From Magnetofaba australis IT-1 (lineage in GTDB: Bacteria > Pseudomonadota > Magnetococcia > Magnetococcales > Magnetococcaceae): DNA of 64,000 nucleotides. The position numbers and the translations under genes were made by a program. Within the stretch, counting starts at the first letter, position 1; each line of letters starts with the position of its first letter. The notes beneath the pieces are model-generated. The model had not been told where the DNA came from. It was given only the letters and a program-made list of their open reading frames with translations, and searched no databases. The DNA lies in assembly GCF_002109495.1 (NCBI RefSeq), contig NZ_LVJN01000020.1, positions 542,300-606,299 of the forward strand, in the 5' to 3' direction. Shown here piece by piece: positions 1 to 10,721 of this stretch.

Positions 1-930
1 TAGGAATATCGCATAGCTGTCAAGGATGTCTGCATGGCTAGGGTCAGTGGCGATAGCGCGTTCGTACATCTCCTGGGCGCGATCCATGTCTTTGCGCACA
101 TTCTTCAGGAAGAGAGCGAAGTTGCCGAGGGTGTTGGCGTGATTGGGATCGGCGTCGATGGCGCGTTCGAACATCTCCAGGGCGCGGTCCATCTCCTTGC
201 GCTCACTTGCCAGGAAGAGCGCGAAGGCGCCGAGGGTGTTGGCGTGATTCGGGTCGGCGGCGATGGCGCGTTCGTACATCTCCAGGGCGCGGTCCATCTC
301 CTTGCGCTCATCATAGAGGAAGAGAGCGAAGTTGCCGAGGATGTTGGCGTGATTGGGATCAGCGTCGATGGCGCGTTCGTGCATCTCCTGAGCGCGGTCC
401 ATCTCCTTGCGCTCATTTTGAGGAAGACAGCGAAGTTGCCGAGGGTGTTGGCGTGATTGGGATCGGCGTCGATGGCGCGTTCGAACATCTCCTGGGCGCG
501 ATCCATCTCCTTGCGCTCATTTTGTAGGAAGAGAGCGAAGTTGCCGAGGGTGTTGGCGTCGTTGGGATCGGCGTCGATGGCGCGTTCGTACATCTCCAGG
601 GCGCGGTCCATCTCCTTGCGCTCCTGCCAGAGGAAATTGGCGAAGTTGCCGAGGGTGTTGGCGTGATTGGGATCGGCGTCGATGGCGCGTTCGTACATCT
701 CCAGGGCGCGGTCCATCTCCTTGCGCTCCTGCCAGAGGAAATTGGCGAAGTTGCCGAGGATGTCGGCGTCGTTGGGTTCGGCGGCGATGGCGCGTTCGAA
801 CATCTCCTGGGCGCGATCCATCTCCTTGCGCTCATTTTGTAGGAAGAGAGCGAAGTTGCCGAGTGCGATGGCGTTATTTGGGTCAGCGGAGATGGTGCGT
901 TCGAACATCTCCTGAGCGCGGTCTGATTTC
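1..930 (-). repeat. Tandem 102-bp coding repeat (TPR units)
   Basis: About nine consecutive units of roughly 102 bp encode 34-residue TPR motifs. Neighbouring units are nearly identical in DNA, including synonymous positions, which points to recent duplication or homogenisation. Variation is concentrated at a few residues (DAD/AAD, NHAN/NDAN, FLQNE/FLWQE/FLYDE). The array continues past the left edge. Confidence 0.9.
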
Positions 931-2822
931 TTGAGATCTTTCCAGAGAAACACCGCATATCGATTCAGACAGTGGGTCGAGAGCCCCGATGTAAATCCGC
1001 AAGCTTTCTCAAAAGCCATTTCGGCTTCAGTTGGCTCCTGTTTTGACAAAGAGATCCCCAAACAGCCCCAGCCATTGGGGTCGTTTCCATTTTCCTGGGT
1101 ATAGTCGCGCCAAGTGTTGGGGGTGCTTGCAGCGGAAACGATGTCTGTGGCCTTCCCGCTTTCAACCCGTTTGCGCAGCATGCGGAAAGCCGTTTGCCCA
1201 AATACCTCTTCACCGAGCTGGCGCTCTTTTGCCAGGGATTCCTGTAAGGATTCAATCTGTTCCTTAGAGCGGTTGGGCAAATCGGCGATCAATTTGGATT
1301 TTGACTCCACATTCATATAGATGGAGTGTTCCAAAGCCTCCCAAAATGTTCCGCCATTTAGCCCCAGAGCGTGCAGATGCTCGCTGCCCAGGGTGCGGTG
1401 ACGCAGAATGGCCAATGTGGTCTGCTGATCACTCTTGGCGGCGTCGTGGGAGGAGAGCCATTGCGCCAAGCGGCGGTGGAGGTCTCGCGTTTCTTCGGTA
1501 TTGAGAAGATTCTTTTTCTTGGCGAAGGCGATAAGCAGATCGCGGACTTCATCGTGCAGAATGTGACGCCGGGCGTGGGGCGGGAACAGCCCTGCGCCGA
1601 TAAAGGCGTCGGTGATGGCCTCTTTCTGCTCGCCCAGCACAATGGCCAGCGCCTCCGGCTCCAACCACTGCGGCAGCGCCACCCGCCACGCCACGTTCAA
1701 ATCCGGCGCGGTGTGGCCCAACACCCGATTGAGCAACGCCAATTTGCAGGCGGAGTGGGTGACGTTATGCACATAGGTGGGGCCGAGGGGCTCCTGACCA
1801 AAGCACTCCTGTAGGCTATGCTCTGTAGGAAGGGACTCTAAGCCCCCCTGTTCCTGGGCATATTGCTCTAAGAAGTTGATGCCCACCCGCAGCCACAACG
1901 GGTTGCCCTCAAAGGAGAGGTTGACCAGGGCCTTCCCCAACTGCTCCTCACCGCCGGGTTTGTCAGCCTCGGTGTTTAATAAAGGCGAGATGCCCCGCGC
2001 CATGCGCAGCATCTCATCATAGGTAAAGGGGGCGAGGGCGTTGAGATTCTCGCCGCCATCCGGGGCGTCGGCAAACTCGCTGGCCCGCAGCGGGTGGGTC
2101 TGGCGTCCGGCGGCGATCACCAATGCGCCGCTCTTGGCCAGCTGTTGCAGCAGATTATGCAGCCACTCCTGGGGGTTCTTGGTGGTCTCGTCCATGGCGC
2201 GGGGCTCGGCGCCGCTGAAATCCAGCGCCGTGGGGATCTCTCCACGCCACCTGTAGATGCGCTCGAAGGTGTCCACCACTACCACTAGTTTGCCCCCGGC
2301 GGCCAATGCTTCCAGGCGCTTCATCAGCGCCAACTCGGGGAATTTTTTTGCCTCTGCGTAGCGCTTTCCGTGTCGCAGTTGCAGTGACTTTTCGCCGAAA
2401 TAGCCCAGCAGTTTAATCGCTGCGGTGGCTTTCTTGACGGTGGGGTCGTCGATCTGTTGATCGGCCAAATCGGTGACTTTACCCAGACTCTGACTGAAGC
2501 CGACGTCACCGGCAGCGCCGCCGCTGATCCACTCCAGCAGCTGCGCCATCTTCTTCTCTTCGCGCAGGTCCAGGCAGAGGGTTTGCAACAGTCCCAGGCC
2601 GCCATCGGGGGCTTGCTCGGGGATCTCAAAACGCAGACAGGTGCGGCCTGCCTGTTTGGCGCGGGCTTCGAAGCGCTTGAGCAGGGAGCTTTTGCCGAGG
2701 CCCGGCCCGCCGTTGATGGGCCAAAGCCCGCCGCCGCCTGCGTTCAGTCGATTATCGAAGGCGCGGAGAAAGTTTTCCCGCCCGTAAAAACCTTCCTGCT
2801 CTTCCGGGGTGGCGTTGTGCAT
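1..2822 (-). CDS. STAND-type P-loop NTPase with tandem TPR array (3' end outside window, frameshifted)
   Basis: The N-terminal half is an AAA/STAND-like NTPase. It has a lead-in reading GFYGREN, a Walker A GGPGLGKSS about 40 residues from the start, and a Walker B-like VVVVDTFE near residue 190. After a helical middle region comes an array of 34-residue TPR units (core ERAIDADPNHANTLGNFA). No effector domain precedes the NTPase. I chose the ATG at 2822 (MHNATPEEQ); an in-frame TTG at 2876 would add 18 residues. A single T present in neighbouring units is missing at 420/421, so the frame is lost about eight units in; the TPR reading continues in another frame to base 1 and beyond. This is either a true frameshift or a repeat assembly error. 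STAND-TPR proteins act in signalling, regulation or defence; the role here is unknown. Confidence 0.75.
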
Positions 2823-2983
2823 GGGGCTCAACCTGACTTGTCTTAAGGGTGAAGGCGACACATCAGTTATAACCAAGCGAGCTCAGGATTGAACAGGGAA
2901 AAGGAATAACCACAAGAGGCCAGCGTGCGAGTAGCCGGATGAGAAGGTATGCAGGCGGAGCCCAGTACGGAGGTTAACTAACG

Positions 2984-3110
2984 AGGGTGCAGGGAAATCA
3001 TTTCCCTGCCGGGTCGAGGGCAGAGCCCTCGCGGGTCACGGGCAGAGCCCGTGCGGGTCCAGGGCGGCGCCCTGGTCGGGGTCTGGGGCGAAGCCCCAGC
3101 ATCTTTCATC
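2984..3110. repeat. Hairpin-string repeat, family II, copy 1
   Basis: Five short perfect hairpins stand in a row: a GCAGGGAAA/TTTCCCTGC stem, then GAGGGC/GCCCTC, ACGGGC/GCCCGT, CAGGGC/GCCCTG and CTGGGGC/GCCCCAG. Most are separated by the same linker, GCGGGTC or a close variant. The last two modules and their linker recur at 16150-16202. The region from 2877 to 3178 contains no convincing gene; this array fills most of it, followed by the trxB terminator. Confidence 0.85.
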
Positions 3111-3124
3111 TCCAGAAAATCCCA

Positions 3125-3158
3125 ATAAAAAACGGGGACCAAAAGGCCCCCGTTTTTT
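3125..3158 (-). terminator. Rho-independent terminator of trxB
   Basis: On the minus strand, 21 bases after the trxB stop, a GC-rich stem (ACGGGGGCC paired with GGTCCCCGT, one G-U pair) with a TTTT loop is followed by six T residues. Confidence 0.85.
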
Positions 3159-3178
3159 AGAATCAAAACCGGGCGGGA

Positions 3179-4195
<1,017 letters not shown>

Positions 4196-4288
4196 CTATA
4201 GCGGGATCATGCGCGCTTGGCAATCGCTCTGACATCTCTATTGTGAAATATCACCAAGTCCAACCTGATGATCTGAAAGGATAATCCC

Positions 4289-5758
4289 ATGGGGATCCGG
4301 CTTTTCAACACCTTGAGCCGCAAAAAAGAGGATTTTGTCCCTCGCGAGCCGGGACGGGTGGGGATCTATGTGTGCGGGGTCACCGTGTATGATTATTGCC
4401 ACATCGGCCATGCGCGGGTGATGGTGGCGTTCGACGTGGTGGTGCGGCATCTGCGCGCGCGAGGTCTGGATGTGACCTATGTGCGCAACTTCACCGATAT
4501 CGACGATAAGATCATTCGCCGCGCCAATGAGAATGGCGAGACCATTCAGCAACTCACCAGCCGCTTCATCGACGCCTTCCATGAGGATATGCAGGCGTTG
4601 GCGGTGCTCAAGGCGGACATTGAGCCCAAGGCCACCGAGCATCTGGATGAGATGCGCCACATGATCGGCGAGTTGGTGGCGAAGGATCTGGCCTACCCCA
4701 GCGACGGCGACGTCTACTATGCAGTGCGCAATTTTCCGCAGTATGGGCGTCTGTCCGGCAAACCGTTGACCGACCTGGAGGCGGGGGCGCGGGTGGCGGT
4801 GGGAGAGAGCAAACGCGATCCCATGGACTTTGTGCTGTGGAAGGGCGCCAAACCCGATGAGCCGCAGTGGGAGTCGCCGTGGGGCGCGGGACGGCCCGGC
4901 TGGCACATCGAGTGTTCGGCCATGGGGACCAAATATCTGGGCCAGTCGTTCGATATCCACGGCGGCGGGTTGGATCTGATCTTCCCCCACCACGAAAACG
5001 AGATCGCGCAGAGTCATGGCGCCTCCGGCTGCGTCCCGGTGAACTACTGGATGCACAACGGCTTCGTCAATGTGATCAATGATCAGGGCGAAGCCGAGAA
5101 GATGGCCAAGAGCCTGGGCAATTTCAAAACCATTCGCGATCTGCTGGAGGTCTACTCCGGCGAGACCCTGCGCGTGTTCATCCTCAACAGCCACTATCGC
5201 ACGCCGTTGGATTTCAGCTTTGAGCTGCTCGACGCCGCCAAGGCGGGTCTGGATCGTCTCTACACCGCGCTGCGCAACGCCGCCGCGCTGTTGGGCGAGA
5301 AGATGCCGCGTCCCTCCGGCGTGGCGGTGGATCTGGAGTCGCTGCCCGAAGGCGCATTGCTGGACACCGCCGAGCGCTTCTTTGCCGCCATGGATGACGA
5401 TTTCAATACCCCGCAGGCGCTGGCGGCGCTGTTTGATGCAGCCAAATCCCTCAATCGCGCGGTGGATGATAACAACCCCGTCACCACCGCCGCTTGGGCG
5501 CGTCTGCTGCAAGGGTTGGGCGGACAACTGGGCCTGTTGGCCATGGAGCCCGAAGCGTGGTTCCACAGTGCGGGCAAGAGCGCGGGCGGGGAGGATGGTC
5601 TGACGCCGGAAGCCATTGAGGCGCTCATCGCCGAGCGGGCGCAGGCGCGCAAGGATCGCAATTTCGCCCGCGCCGACGCCATCCGCGATGAACTGGCCGC
5701 CAAGGGAGTCAAGCTGGAAGATACGCCTCAGGGCGCTATCTGGAGTTACGCCGGATGA
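4289..5758 (+). CDS. cysS: Cysteinyl-tRNA synthetase
   Basis: Charges tRNA-Cys in the cytoplasm. The 489-residue protein has the class I HIGH motif as CHIGHAR near residue 37, zinc ligands C29 and the ECSAMG and HHENE segments, and a KMSKS loop as KMAKSLGN. The C-terminal DALR-type helical domain and the anticodon-binding tail are present. The stop overlaps the start of rlmB by four bases (ATGA), so the two are probably translationally coupled. Confidence 0.97.
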   Translation: MGIRLFNTLSRKKEDFVPREPGRVGIYVCGVTVYDYCHIGHARVMVAFDVVVRHLRARGLDVTYVRNFTDIDDKIIRRANENGETIQQLTSRFIDAFHEDMQALAVLKADIEPKATEHLDEMRHMIGELVAKDLAYPSDGDVYYAVRNFPQYGRLSGKPLTDLEAGARVAVGESKRDPMDFVLWKGAKPDEPQWESPWGAGRPGWHIECSAMGTKYLGQSFDIHGGGLDLIFPHHENEIAQSHGASGCVPVNYWMHNGFVNVINDQGEAEKMAKSLGNFKTIRDLLEVYSGETLRVFILNSHYRTPLDFSFELLDAAKAGLDRLYTALRNAAALLGEKMPRPSGVAVDLESLPEGALLDTAERFFAAMDDDFNTPQALAALFDAAKSLNRAVDDNNPVTTAAWARLLQGLGGQLGLLAMEPEAWFHSAGKSAGGEDGLTPEAIEALIAERAQARKDRNFARADAIRDELAAKGVKLEDTPQGAIWSYAG

Positions 5759-6507
5759 GCGCCGCCGAGTTGGTGTATGGCATCAATCCGGTGGCGGCGC
5801 TGCTGGCCGATGAGCGGCGCCCGGTGGATGATCTGTGGGTGATCAAGGGGCGTCTGAACCCGCGCCAGGAGAGTTTGGTGGAGCAGGCGCGCGCGCGCGG
5901 CGTGCGGCCTCGCTTTGTGGACAAGGCGACGCTGGATCGCCTGAGCGAGCGCGGAACCCACCAGGGGATTGCCGCCCGCGGCGGGGCCAAACCGCAACGT
6001 TCGTGGGAGTCGCTGCTGGATCGGGTGGAGCAGAGTCCCGACGCATTGTTGGTGCTGCTGGATGGGGTGGAGGATCCGCACAATCTGGGCGCGATTCTGC
6101 GCAGCGCCGAGGCGTTCGGCGCCATGGCGGTAGCGCAGCCCAAGGATCGTTCGGCGCCGCTGTCGCCGGTGGCGGTGAAGGCGTCCGCCGGGGCCGCCGA
6201 GCGCATGGATCTGGTCAAGATGACCAATCTGGCCCGCGCCATTGAGGAGTTGCAGGAGCTGGGCGTGATGGTGATCGGTCTGGCCGGGGACGAGGGCTCG
6301 CAGGATCTGACCTCAGTGGACTTGACTGGGCGCATTGCGTTGGTGATGGGCAACGAGGGCAAAGGGCTGCGGCGTTTGACTCGCGAGCGGTGCGACGTAT
6401 TGGCGGCGATACACATGGCGGGGGAGGTGGGATCGCTCAACGTCTCGGTGGCCACCGGCGTGGCGCTCTATGAGGCGGCGCGGCAACGTGCGAGTGGGCG
6501 GCGCTAA
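5755..6507 (+). CDS. rlmB: 23S rRNA (guanosine-2'-O-)-methyltransferase, TrmH/SpoU family
   Basis: This 250-residue SPOUT methyltransferase matches RlmB/TrmH-group enzymes that use S-adenosylmethionine to 2'-O-methylate 23S rRNA. An N-terminal substrate-binding domain ([10 protein letters not shown]) precedes the three SpoU motifs: [25 protein letters not shown] and [14 protein letters not shown]. The start codon overlaps the cysS stop. Assignment to RlmB rather than another TrmH paralogue rests on length and the N-terminal domain. Confidence 0.9.
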   Translation: MSAAELVYGINPVAALLADERRPVDDLWVIKGRLNPRQESLVEQARARGVRPRFVDKATLDRLSERGTHQGIAARGGAKPQRSWESLLDRVEQSPDALLVLLDGVEDPHNLGAILRSAEAFGAMAVAQPKDRSAPLSPVAVKASAGAAERMDLVKMTNLARAIEELQELGVMVIGLAGDEGSQDLTSVDLTGRIALVMGNEGKGLRRLTRERCDVLAAIHMAGEVGSLNVSVATGVALYEAARQRASGRR

Positions 6508-6563
6508 CGCGGAGTTGACGCCGCCCGTAGGCTCCATTATAAACTCAACTCCCTTCCGATGTT

Positions 6564-6639
6564 GCTGGCGTAGCTCAATTGGTAGAGCAACTGATTTGTA
6601 ATCAGTAGGTTGCGGGTTCGATTCCTGTCGCCAGCACCA
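6564..6639 (+). tRNA. tRNA-Thr (anticodon UGU)
   Basis: A full cloverleaf can be drawn: acceptor GCTGGCG/CGCCAGC, anticodon stem ACTGA/TCAGT around the loop TTTGTAA giving anticodon TGT, a T-arm containing GGTTCGATTCC, and an encoded CCA end. The intact integrase gene ends 84 bases downstream, so this tRNA is the likely attachment site of the adjacent element. Confidence 0.97.
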
Positions 6640-6723
6640 GTAAAATCAATGCTTTAATCTGGATTCTTGCTTCTTCTTTTCTGCGCTCTGTGTAATTCCT
6701 GTGTAATGGCGCAGCGTGTGCAA

Positions 6724-7860
6724 TTATCCCCCGGTTTGATAACGCTGCTCCAGCCGATCCATGGCCGATTGGATGTGCTCGCCGTTCTGATGGGCGTAGC
6801 GCGCCACCATGGAGAGCGTGTTATGCCCGGGGATGCGCGCCACGGTGGGCAGGTCCACGCCCGCTTGCACCAGATGGGAAATGGCGGTGTGACGCAACGT
6901 GTGACGATTCACCTCTTTGGGATTCAATCCCGCCTTGGCGACTACCCGGCGGAATGACGACTCTATCCACAGGGTGTGGCCGGTTTTCGAGTTGGCCGGG
7001 AATAGCCACTCCTGCCCGACATTTGCTGAATCCACATATCCTCGTAAAAATGCCGCTAAATGCGCCGTGATAGGTTGCTCACGCGCGCCTGCCTTGGCTT
7101 TGGGGATGTAGATCACCCGTCTATCCAAGTCGATGTGCTCCAAACGGATGGAAAGGATTTCCATGCGCCGCATCGACGTCTCCACACCGATTACGATGAA
7201 GGGATAGATCACCGCGTTTTGATCCGTTTTGGCGGCCTCCAACAGGCGGGCAATTTGCTCTGTGGTCAGGTAGGTGATACGCCTGTTCTCCTCCTTGAAG
7301 CGCTTGATGGCGGCGGGCCGGTGCTCGATCCAATTCCAATCCACCGCCTTGGTGAAGAGATGGGAGAGAACGGCCAATTCGCGATTGATGCTGCCTTTGG
7401 CGCGTCCATCCTCTAACCGGCGCTGCTTGAAAAGCTCAATATCCGTTGCGGTGATTTTGCTCAACGCCTTGGATTTGAAAAACGGGATGAGCTGTTGATG
7501 CAATTGGCGGCGCTTCTCCTTCAGGTTCTTGCCGCCCTCTTGCTCTAATTTGACGAGATACTCCTCTGCCGCGTTTTCAAACCCGAGAGCTACCTTCCGC
7601 CCCGTGGGTAGATTCAGACGACCTTTGCGGGCGTCGGTGCGCGCTTGTTGGATGAAGTCCTCCGCCTGCTTGCGGGTGACCCCTTCGGACTCCTTGCCAA
7701 TCACCCTGTGGACACGCTCTCCATCCACCATGATGTTCACAGTGAAGCGGCCATCGCCAGACGCCATACGTTCAAAGCGGATGCCGTGCTCCATGAGATG
7801 TTTCCCCGGCTCCAACTTGCGCATGTTGGGGCGGGTAAGTTTGACGAATTTTTGCGCCAT
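6724..7860 (-). CDS. Tyrosine recombinase / phage-type integrase
   Basis: The 378-residue site-specific recombinase has an N-terminal SAM-like core-binding domain (about residues 100-190) and a C-terminal catalytic domain. Its catalytic residues appear intact: Arg in the SMRRMEIL box, HTLRHTA, the second His in IPGHNTLS, and the Tyr nucleophile in ARYAH. A strong ribosome site (GGAGGG) precedes the ATG. It lies next to tRNA-Thr and points toward it, the usual layout for an element integrated at a tRNA 3' end. Confidence 0.95.
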   Translation of the reverse strand: MAQKFVKLTRPNMRKLEPGKHLMEHGIRFERMASGDGRFTVNIMVDGERVHRVIGKESEGVTRKQAEDFIQQARTDARKGRLNLPTGRKVALGFENAAEEYLVKLEQEGGKNLKEKRRQLHQQLIPFFKSKALSKITATDIELFKQRRLEDGRAKGSINRELAVLSHLFTKAVDWNWIEHRPAAIKRFKEENRRITYLTTEQIARLLEAAKTDQNAVIYPFIVIGVETSMRRMEILSIRLEHIDLDRRVIYIPKAKAGAREQPITAHLAAFLRGYVDSANVGQEWLFPANSKTGHTLWIESSFRRVVAKAGLNPKEVNRHTLRHTAISHLVQAGVDLPTVARIPGHNTLSMVARYAHQNGEHIQSAMDRLEQRYQTGG

Positions 7861-7875
7861 TCAATTCCCTCCTGA

Positions 7876-8391
7876 TTAGGTTCCGGGAGACGACTCCTCC
7901 CATTGCGGGAGCGCCTCTTTGTCCAACTCTCCTTCCGCGACTTGCTTAAATGTTTCCCAGTGTTCGCGCAGCAGATCCAGACGCAGGCCGGAGCGCCGCA
8001 CATGGGGATCACCATGCTGATATTGCCCCGCCCAGTCTGCCCACACCGCGCCGGTGGTGGTGATGAGTTTCCACAGTTGCTGCTCTTCGTGGGTCATCAG
8101 GCCGGGAAATTCAAACGCCAGATTGACAAAGCGGTCTGCCTCATCCACGTCCCACACCTTCTCCGCCGCCTCCATCAGGGTCAGTTTCTCCTCTTCCCCG
8201 CGCCAATCGATCTCCGACATTTCATTGTCGGTCAGCACCTCCTCAATCGCCCATTCTATAAAGCTGGAGAGAGTGCGCCGCTGTTTGCGCGCCGCCAATT
8301 CCGCCGCGTAGCGCAGCTTAGGGTCCAGTCGCACCGTGACGACCTGAGAGCGGGACAGCTTGCCGCCGCCCCCTTTTCGTTTTGTGGCCAT
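7876..8391 (-). CDS. Putative ribbon-helix-helix type protein upstream of the integrase
   Basis: Unrecognised 171-residue protein. A basic, glycine-rich N-terminus is followed by a segment (SQVVTVRLDPKLRYAAELAA, then RRTLSSFIEWAIEEVL) that looks like a short beta strand and two helices of a ribbon-helix-helix DNA-binding domain. The remainder is acidic and tryptophan-rich. The stop lies 15 bases before the integrase ATG on the same strand, so the two are probably co-transcribed. It could control integrase expression or excision. Confidence 0.7.
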   Translation of the reverse strand: MATKRKGGGGKLSRSQVVTVRLDPKLRYAAELAARKQRRTLSSFIEWAIEEVLTDNEMSEIDWRGEEEKLTLMEAAEKVWDVDEADRFVNLAFEFPGLMTHEEQQLWKLITTTGAVWADWAGQYQHGDPHVRRSGLRLDLLREHWETFKQVAEGELDKEALPQWEESSPGT

Positions 8392-8455
8392 TGGCCATCC
8401 TTTATGTCCGTTTGGTTGAAAGTTCTCATCTGTTCTAATTCAATCTAGCACTACG

Positions 8456-8492
8456 TGTATGCTTTGACAATACATATATTCTCTCATAGTCT
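8456..8492 (+). promoter_or_regulatory. Candidate promoter and operator for the AlpA-like gene
   Basis: A perfect TTGACA (8464-8469) is followed after 17 bases by TAGTCT, a weak -10. The -35 is bracketed by an inverted repeat, TGTAT at 8456 and ATACA at 8470, which could be an operator. The site lies between the divergent 7876-8391 and 8549-8803 genes. Confidence 0.45.
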
Positions 8493-8548
8493 CGCTCTTG
8501 CCAACAGCGCCTCGGATTGTCCGGGGCCATAACAGAGGGAGTCGAAAC

Positions 8549-8803
8549 ATGAGCAAACCTGAAACCGTTACCGTCCTGGTCACCATCCTGCCCGATGGCC
8601 GCATGGACACCAAAAACGCCTCCGCCTATTTGGGGCTGAGTGAAAAGACGCTGGCGATGCAGCGCAGCCGGGGCGAAGGCCCGCGCTTCATCAAGCGGGG
8701 GCGAATCTTCTATTACCGTGAAGATCTGGACGCTTGGCTCAATGCGGCGGGGCGCGTCACCTCCACTGCGCAGGCGGCGCAGTGCGCTGGCCAACGGGCT
8801 TAG
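8549..8803 (+). CDS. AlpA/excisionase-like helix-turn-helix protein
   Basis: Small 84-residue protein with the MerR-like winged-helix layout of AlpA and Xis proteins: a strand, then TKNASAYLGLSEKTLAMQRSRGEGPRFIK and a C-terminal FYYREDLDAWL motif. I chose the ATG at 8549, preceded by AGAGGGA at 8533-8539; a longer reading from 8498 lacks a ribosome site. Such proteins regulate element excision or start replication genes. The primase-like gene follows 13 bases downstream. Confidence 0.8.
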   Translation: MSKPETVTVLVTILPDGRMDTKNASAYLGLSEKTLAMQRSRGEGPRFIKRGRIFYYREDLDAWLNAAGRVTSTAQAAQCAGQRA

Positions 8804-8816
8804 GAGGGGGTGAAAG

Positions 8817-10721
8817 ATGTCCGGCGATAATGCATTTGCAGAGATGGGCGGCTCCGACAGCGCCGCGTTTCCAGACGGTGATCCGTCGTTTGGGTTCCCC
8901 GCTGAGTTAAGGGCGTGTCCACAGTGGGTGACGTGGCGCTATGGCGAGGCGCGCGGCAACGGCAAGCGCACCAAGGAGCCCATCAATCCCTATACGGGAC
9001 GGCGCGCCAGCGTCAGCGATCCCAACCACTGGGCAACGTATGCGCAGGCCATGGAAGCCCTCTTCCGGTATGAGGCCGCCGGGCTCGGGTTCGTATTCAC
9101 CCATAACGACCCCTATTGCGGCATTGATCTGGATGGCTGTCGCGATCCGCGTAGCAGGGAGATTGCGCCTTGGGCGATGGAGATTATCCGGGCGTTGGAC
9201 TCCTACACGGAGATCTCTCCCAGCGGGAGCGGCGTGCATGTGATCGTACAAGCGCCGCTACCCGCTGGCGGCAATCGGCGCGGCCAAGTGGAGATGTACG
9301 CGCAGGGACGCTATTTCACCATGTCGGGCGATATCCTGGCGGGAACGCCATTTACGGTCTGTGAGCGTGCGCAGGCCGTGCAGGCGATTCATCGACGCTG
9401 GATTGTGGGAGGTGGGGAAATATTGAGTCCCAAGATCGCCACCATGGAGAAGCCGCGCGCGCCTGAGCTTGGAACCCCTGATGCAGCGGTTGTGGCGCGC
9501 GCCAAGTCCGCCGCCAATGGCCACAAGTTTGCCGCGCTCTTCTCTGGGAATGCCTCTGAATACGCATCAGAGTCGGAAGCCACGCTGGCGCTGCTCAACA
9601 TGCTGGCCTATTGGACCGATGGCGACGCAGTGCAGATGGAGCGGATATTTCGCGCTTGCGGCCTCATGCGTCCCAAATGGGATGAGATGCGCGGGGCGGA
9701 GAGATGGGGCGATCAACAAATCCGTAAAGCGTTAATGGGGAGTGTGCGTCCCCGTAACGCAACCGCCGCTGTGGACACGCTCTCTACACAGGGGCAAATT
9801 CCGCGCAATTCCTATGCGCAAGAAATTCCATGCAATCCATACGTAACGGACCCGGCTCCCTATGTATTCGTAACAGAGCTGCATGAGCCCGCTTCCGAGT
9901 GGCCGCCGCCACTGCCGCCGCCGAGTCGGCAGCAACAAGCTGCGCTTTATCCTGTGGAGGCGTTGCCAGAGTGTTTGCAGAGCGCCGCGCGGGAAGTCTC
10001 ACGATTCGTCAAAGCGCCTTTGGTCTCCCCGGCGGTGGTGGGGCTCTCCATCGCTGCGCTATCCATTGGCAAGAAGGCGCAGATTGAAGAGCGCTCCGGC
10101 TTGATGCATCACCCCGCGCTGTTTCAGGCGCTCATCGCGCCCAGTGGTGAGCGTAAGAGCCCGGTGTTCAAGGCCATGGCCAATCCGCTGGAGCAGTGGA
10201 TACACCGCATGGAGCCGCAACAGGGCAAGCGCGCGGCGTCGGCCAGGGCCGCCAATGCAGTGGTGGAGAAGCGTTTGAAAGTCTTGGCCAAGCAGATAGA
10301 GAAGCCGTCGCTCTCCCCTGATGACCGGGACGACCTGACGCGGAGGATGGCGCAAGAGGAGACCAAGCGCGTCCCCATGCCGCCGCCGTTGCGCATGTTC
10401 GCCAGCGACATCACGGAAGAGCGCCTGTTTCAACGCATGCATGATCGCGGCGGAGAGTATGCGGTCATTTCCGGCGAGGGCCGCCCCATCATTGACAACA
10501 TCATGGGCCGCTATGCCGCCAAGAACCATACGGGCGACGGCATCTATCTGGCGGGCGTTTCCGGCGACACCATCACGCGGGACCGTGTGGGCAACGAGAA
10601 CGGCCCGGAAGATCTGATGATCACCGCCCCCTGTCTCAATGTCTGCGTCATGGTGCAGCCGGATAAATATCTGGAGGCGGCGCGACATCCCGCCTTACGC
10701 GCATCCGGCGCGTTGGCGTGA
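8817..10721 (+). pseudogene. Element replication protein: primase-like N-terminus plus DUF3987, C-terminus truncated
   Basis: The readable part is 634 residues. The N-terminus (CPQWVTW, then NPYTGRRASVSDP and GIDLDGC) resembles primase-polymerase-like domains of phage and plasmid replication proteins. Around residues 230-300 is a helical linker. From about residue 380 comes a DUF3987 (YfjI-type) region with a P-loop-like APSGERKSP. The start has a strong GGAGGGGG ribosome site. The reading stops abruptly in ASGALA just where the opposing integrase fragment also ends, so the C-terminal part of DUF3987 is missing. It is probably a remnant of a replicating integrative element. Confidence 0.75.

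Noticed and set aside
1-930. The short tandem repeat block at the left edge could be taken for a CRISPR array or satellite.
   Set aside because: The 102-bp period equals 34 codons, has no spacers, and translates into TPR motifs in frame with the STAND gene.
3125-3158. Considered as a further family II module.
   Set aside because: It has a clear T run directly after the trxB stop and a TTTT loop, so a simple terminator is enough.
4238-5566. A 442-codon minus-strand reading opposite cysS.
   Set aside because: Typical antisense composition, no ribosome site or motif; cysS carries all synthetase motifs.
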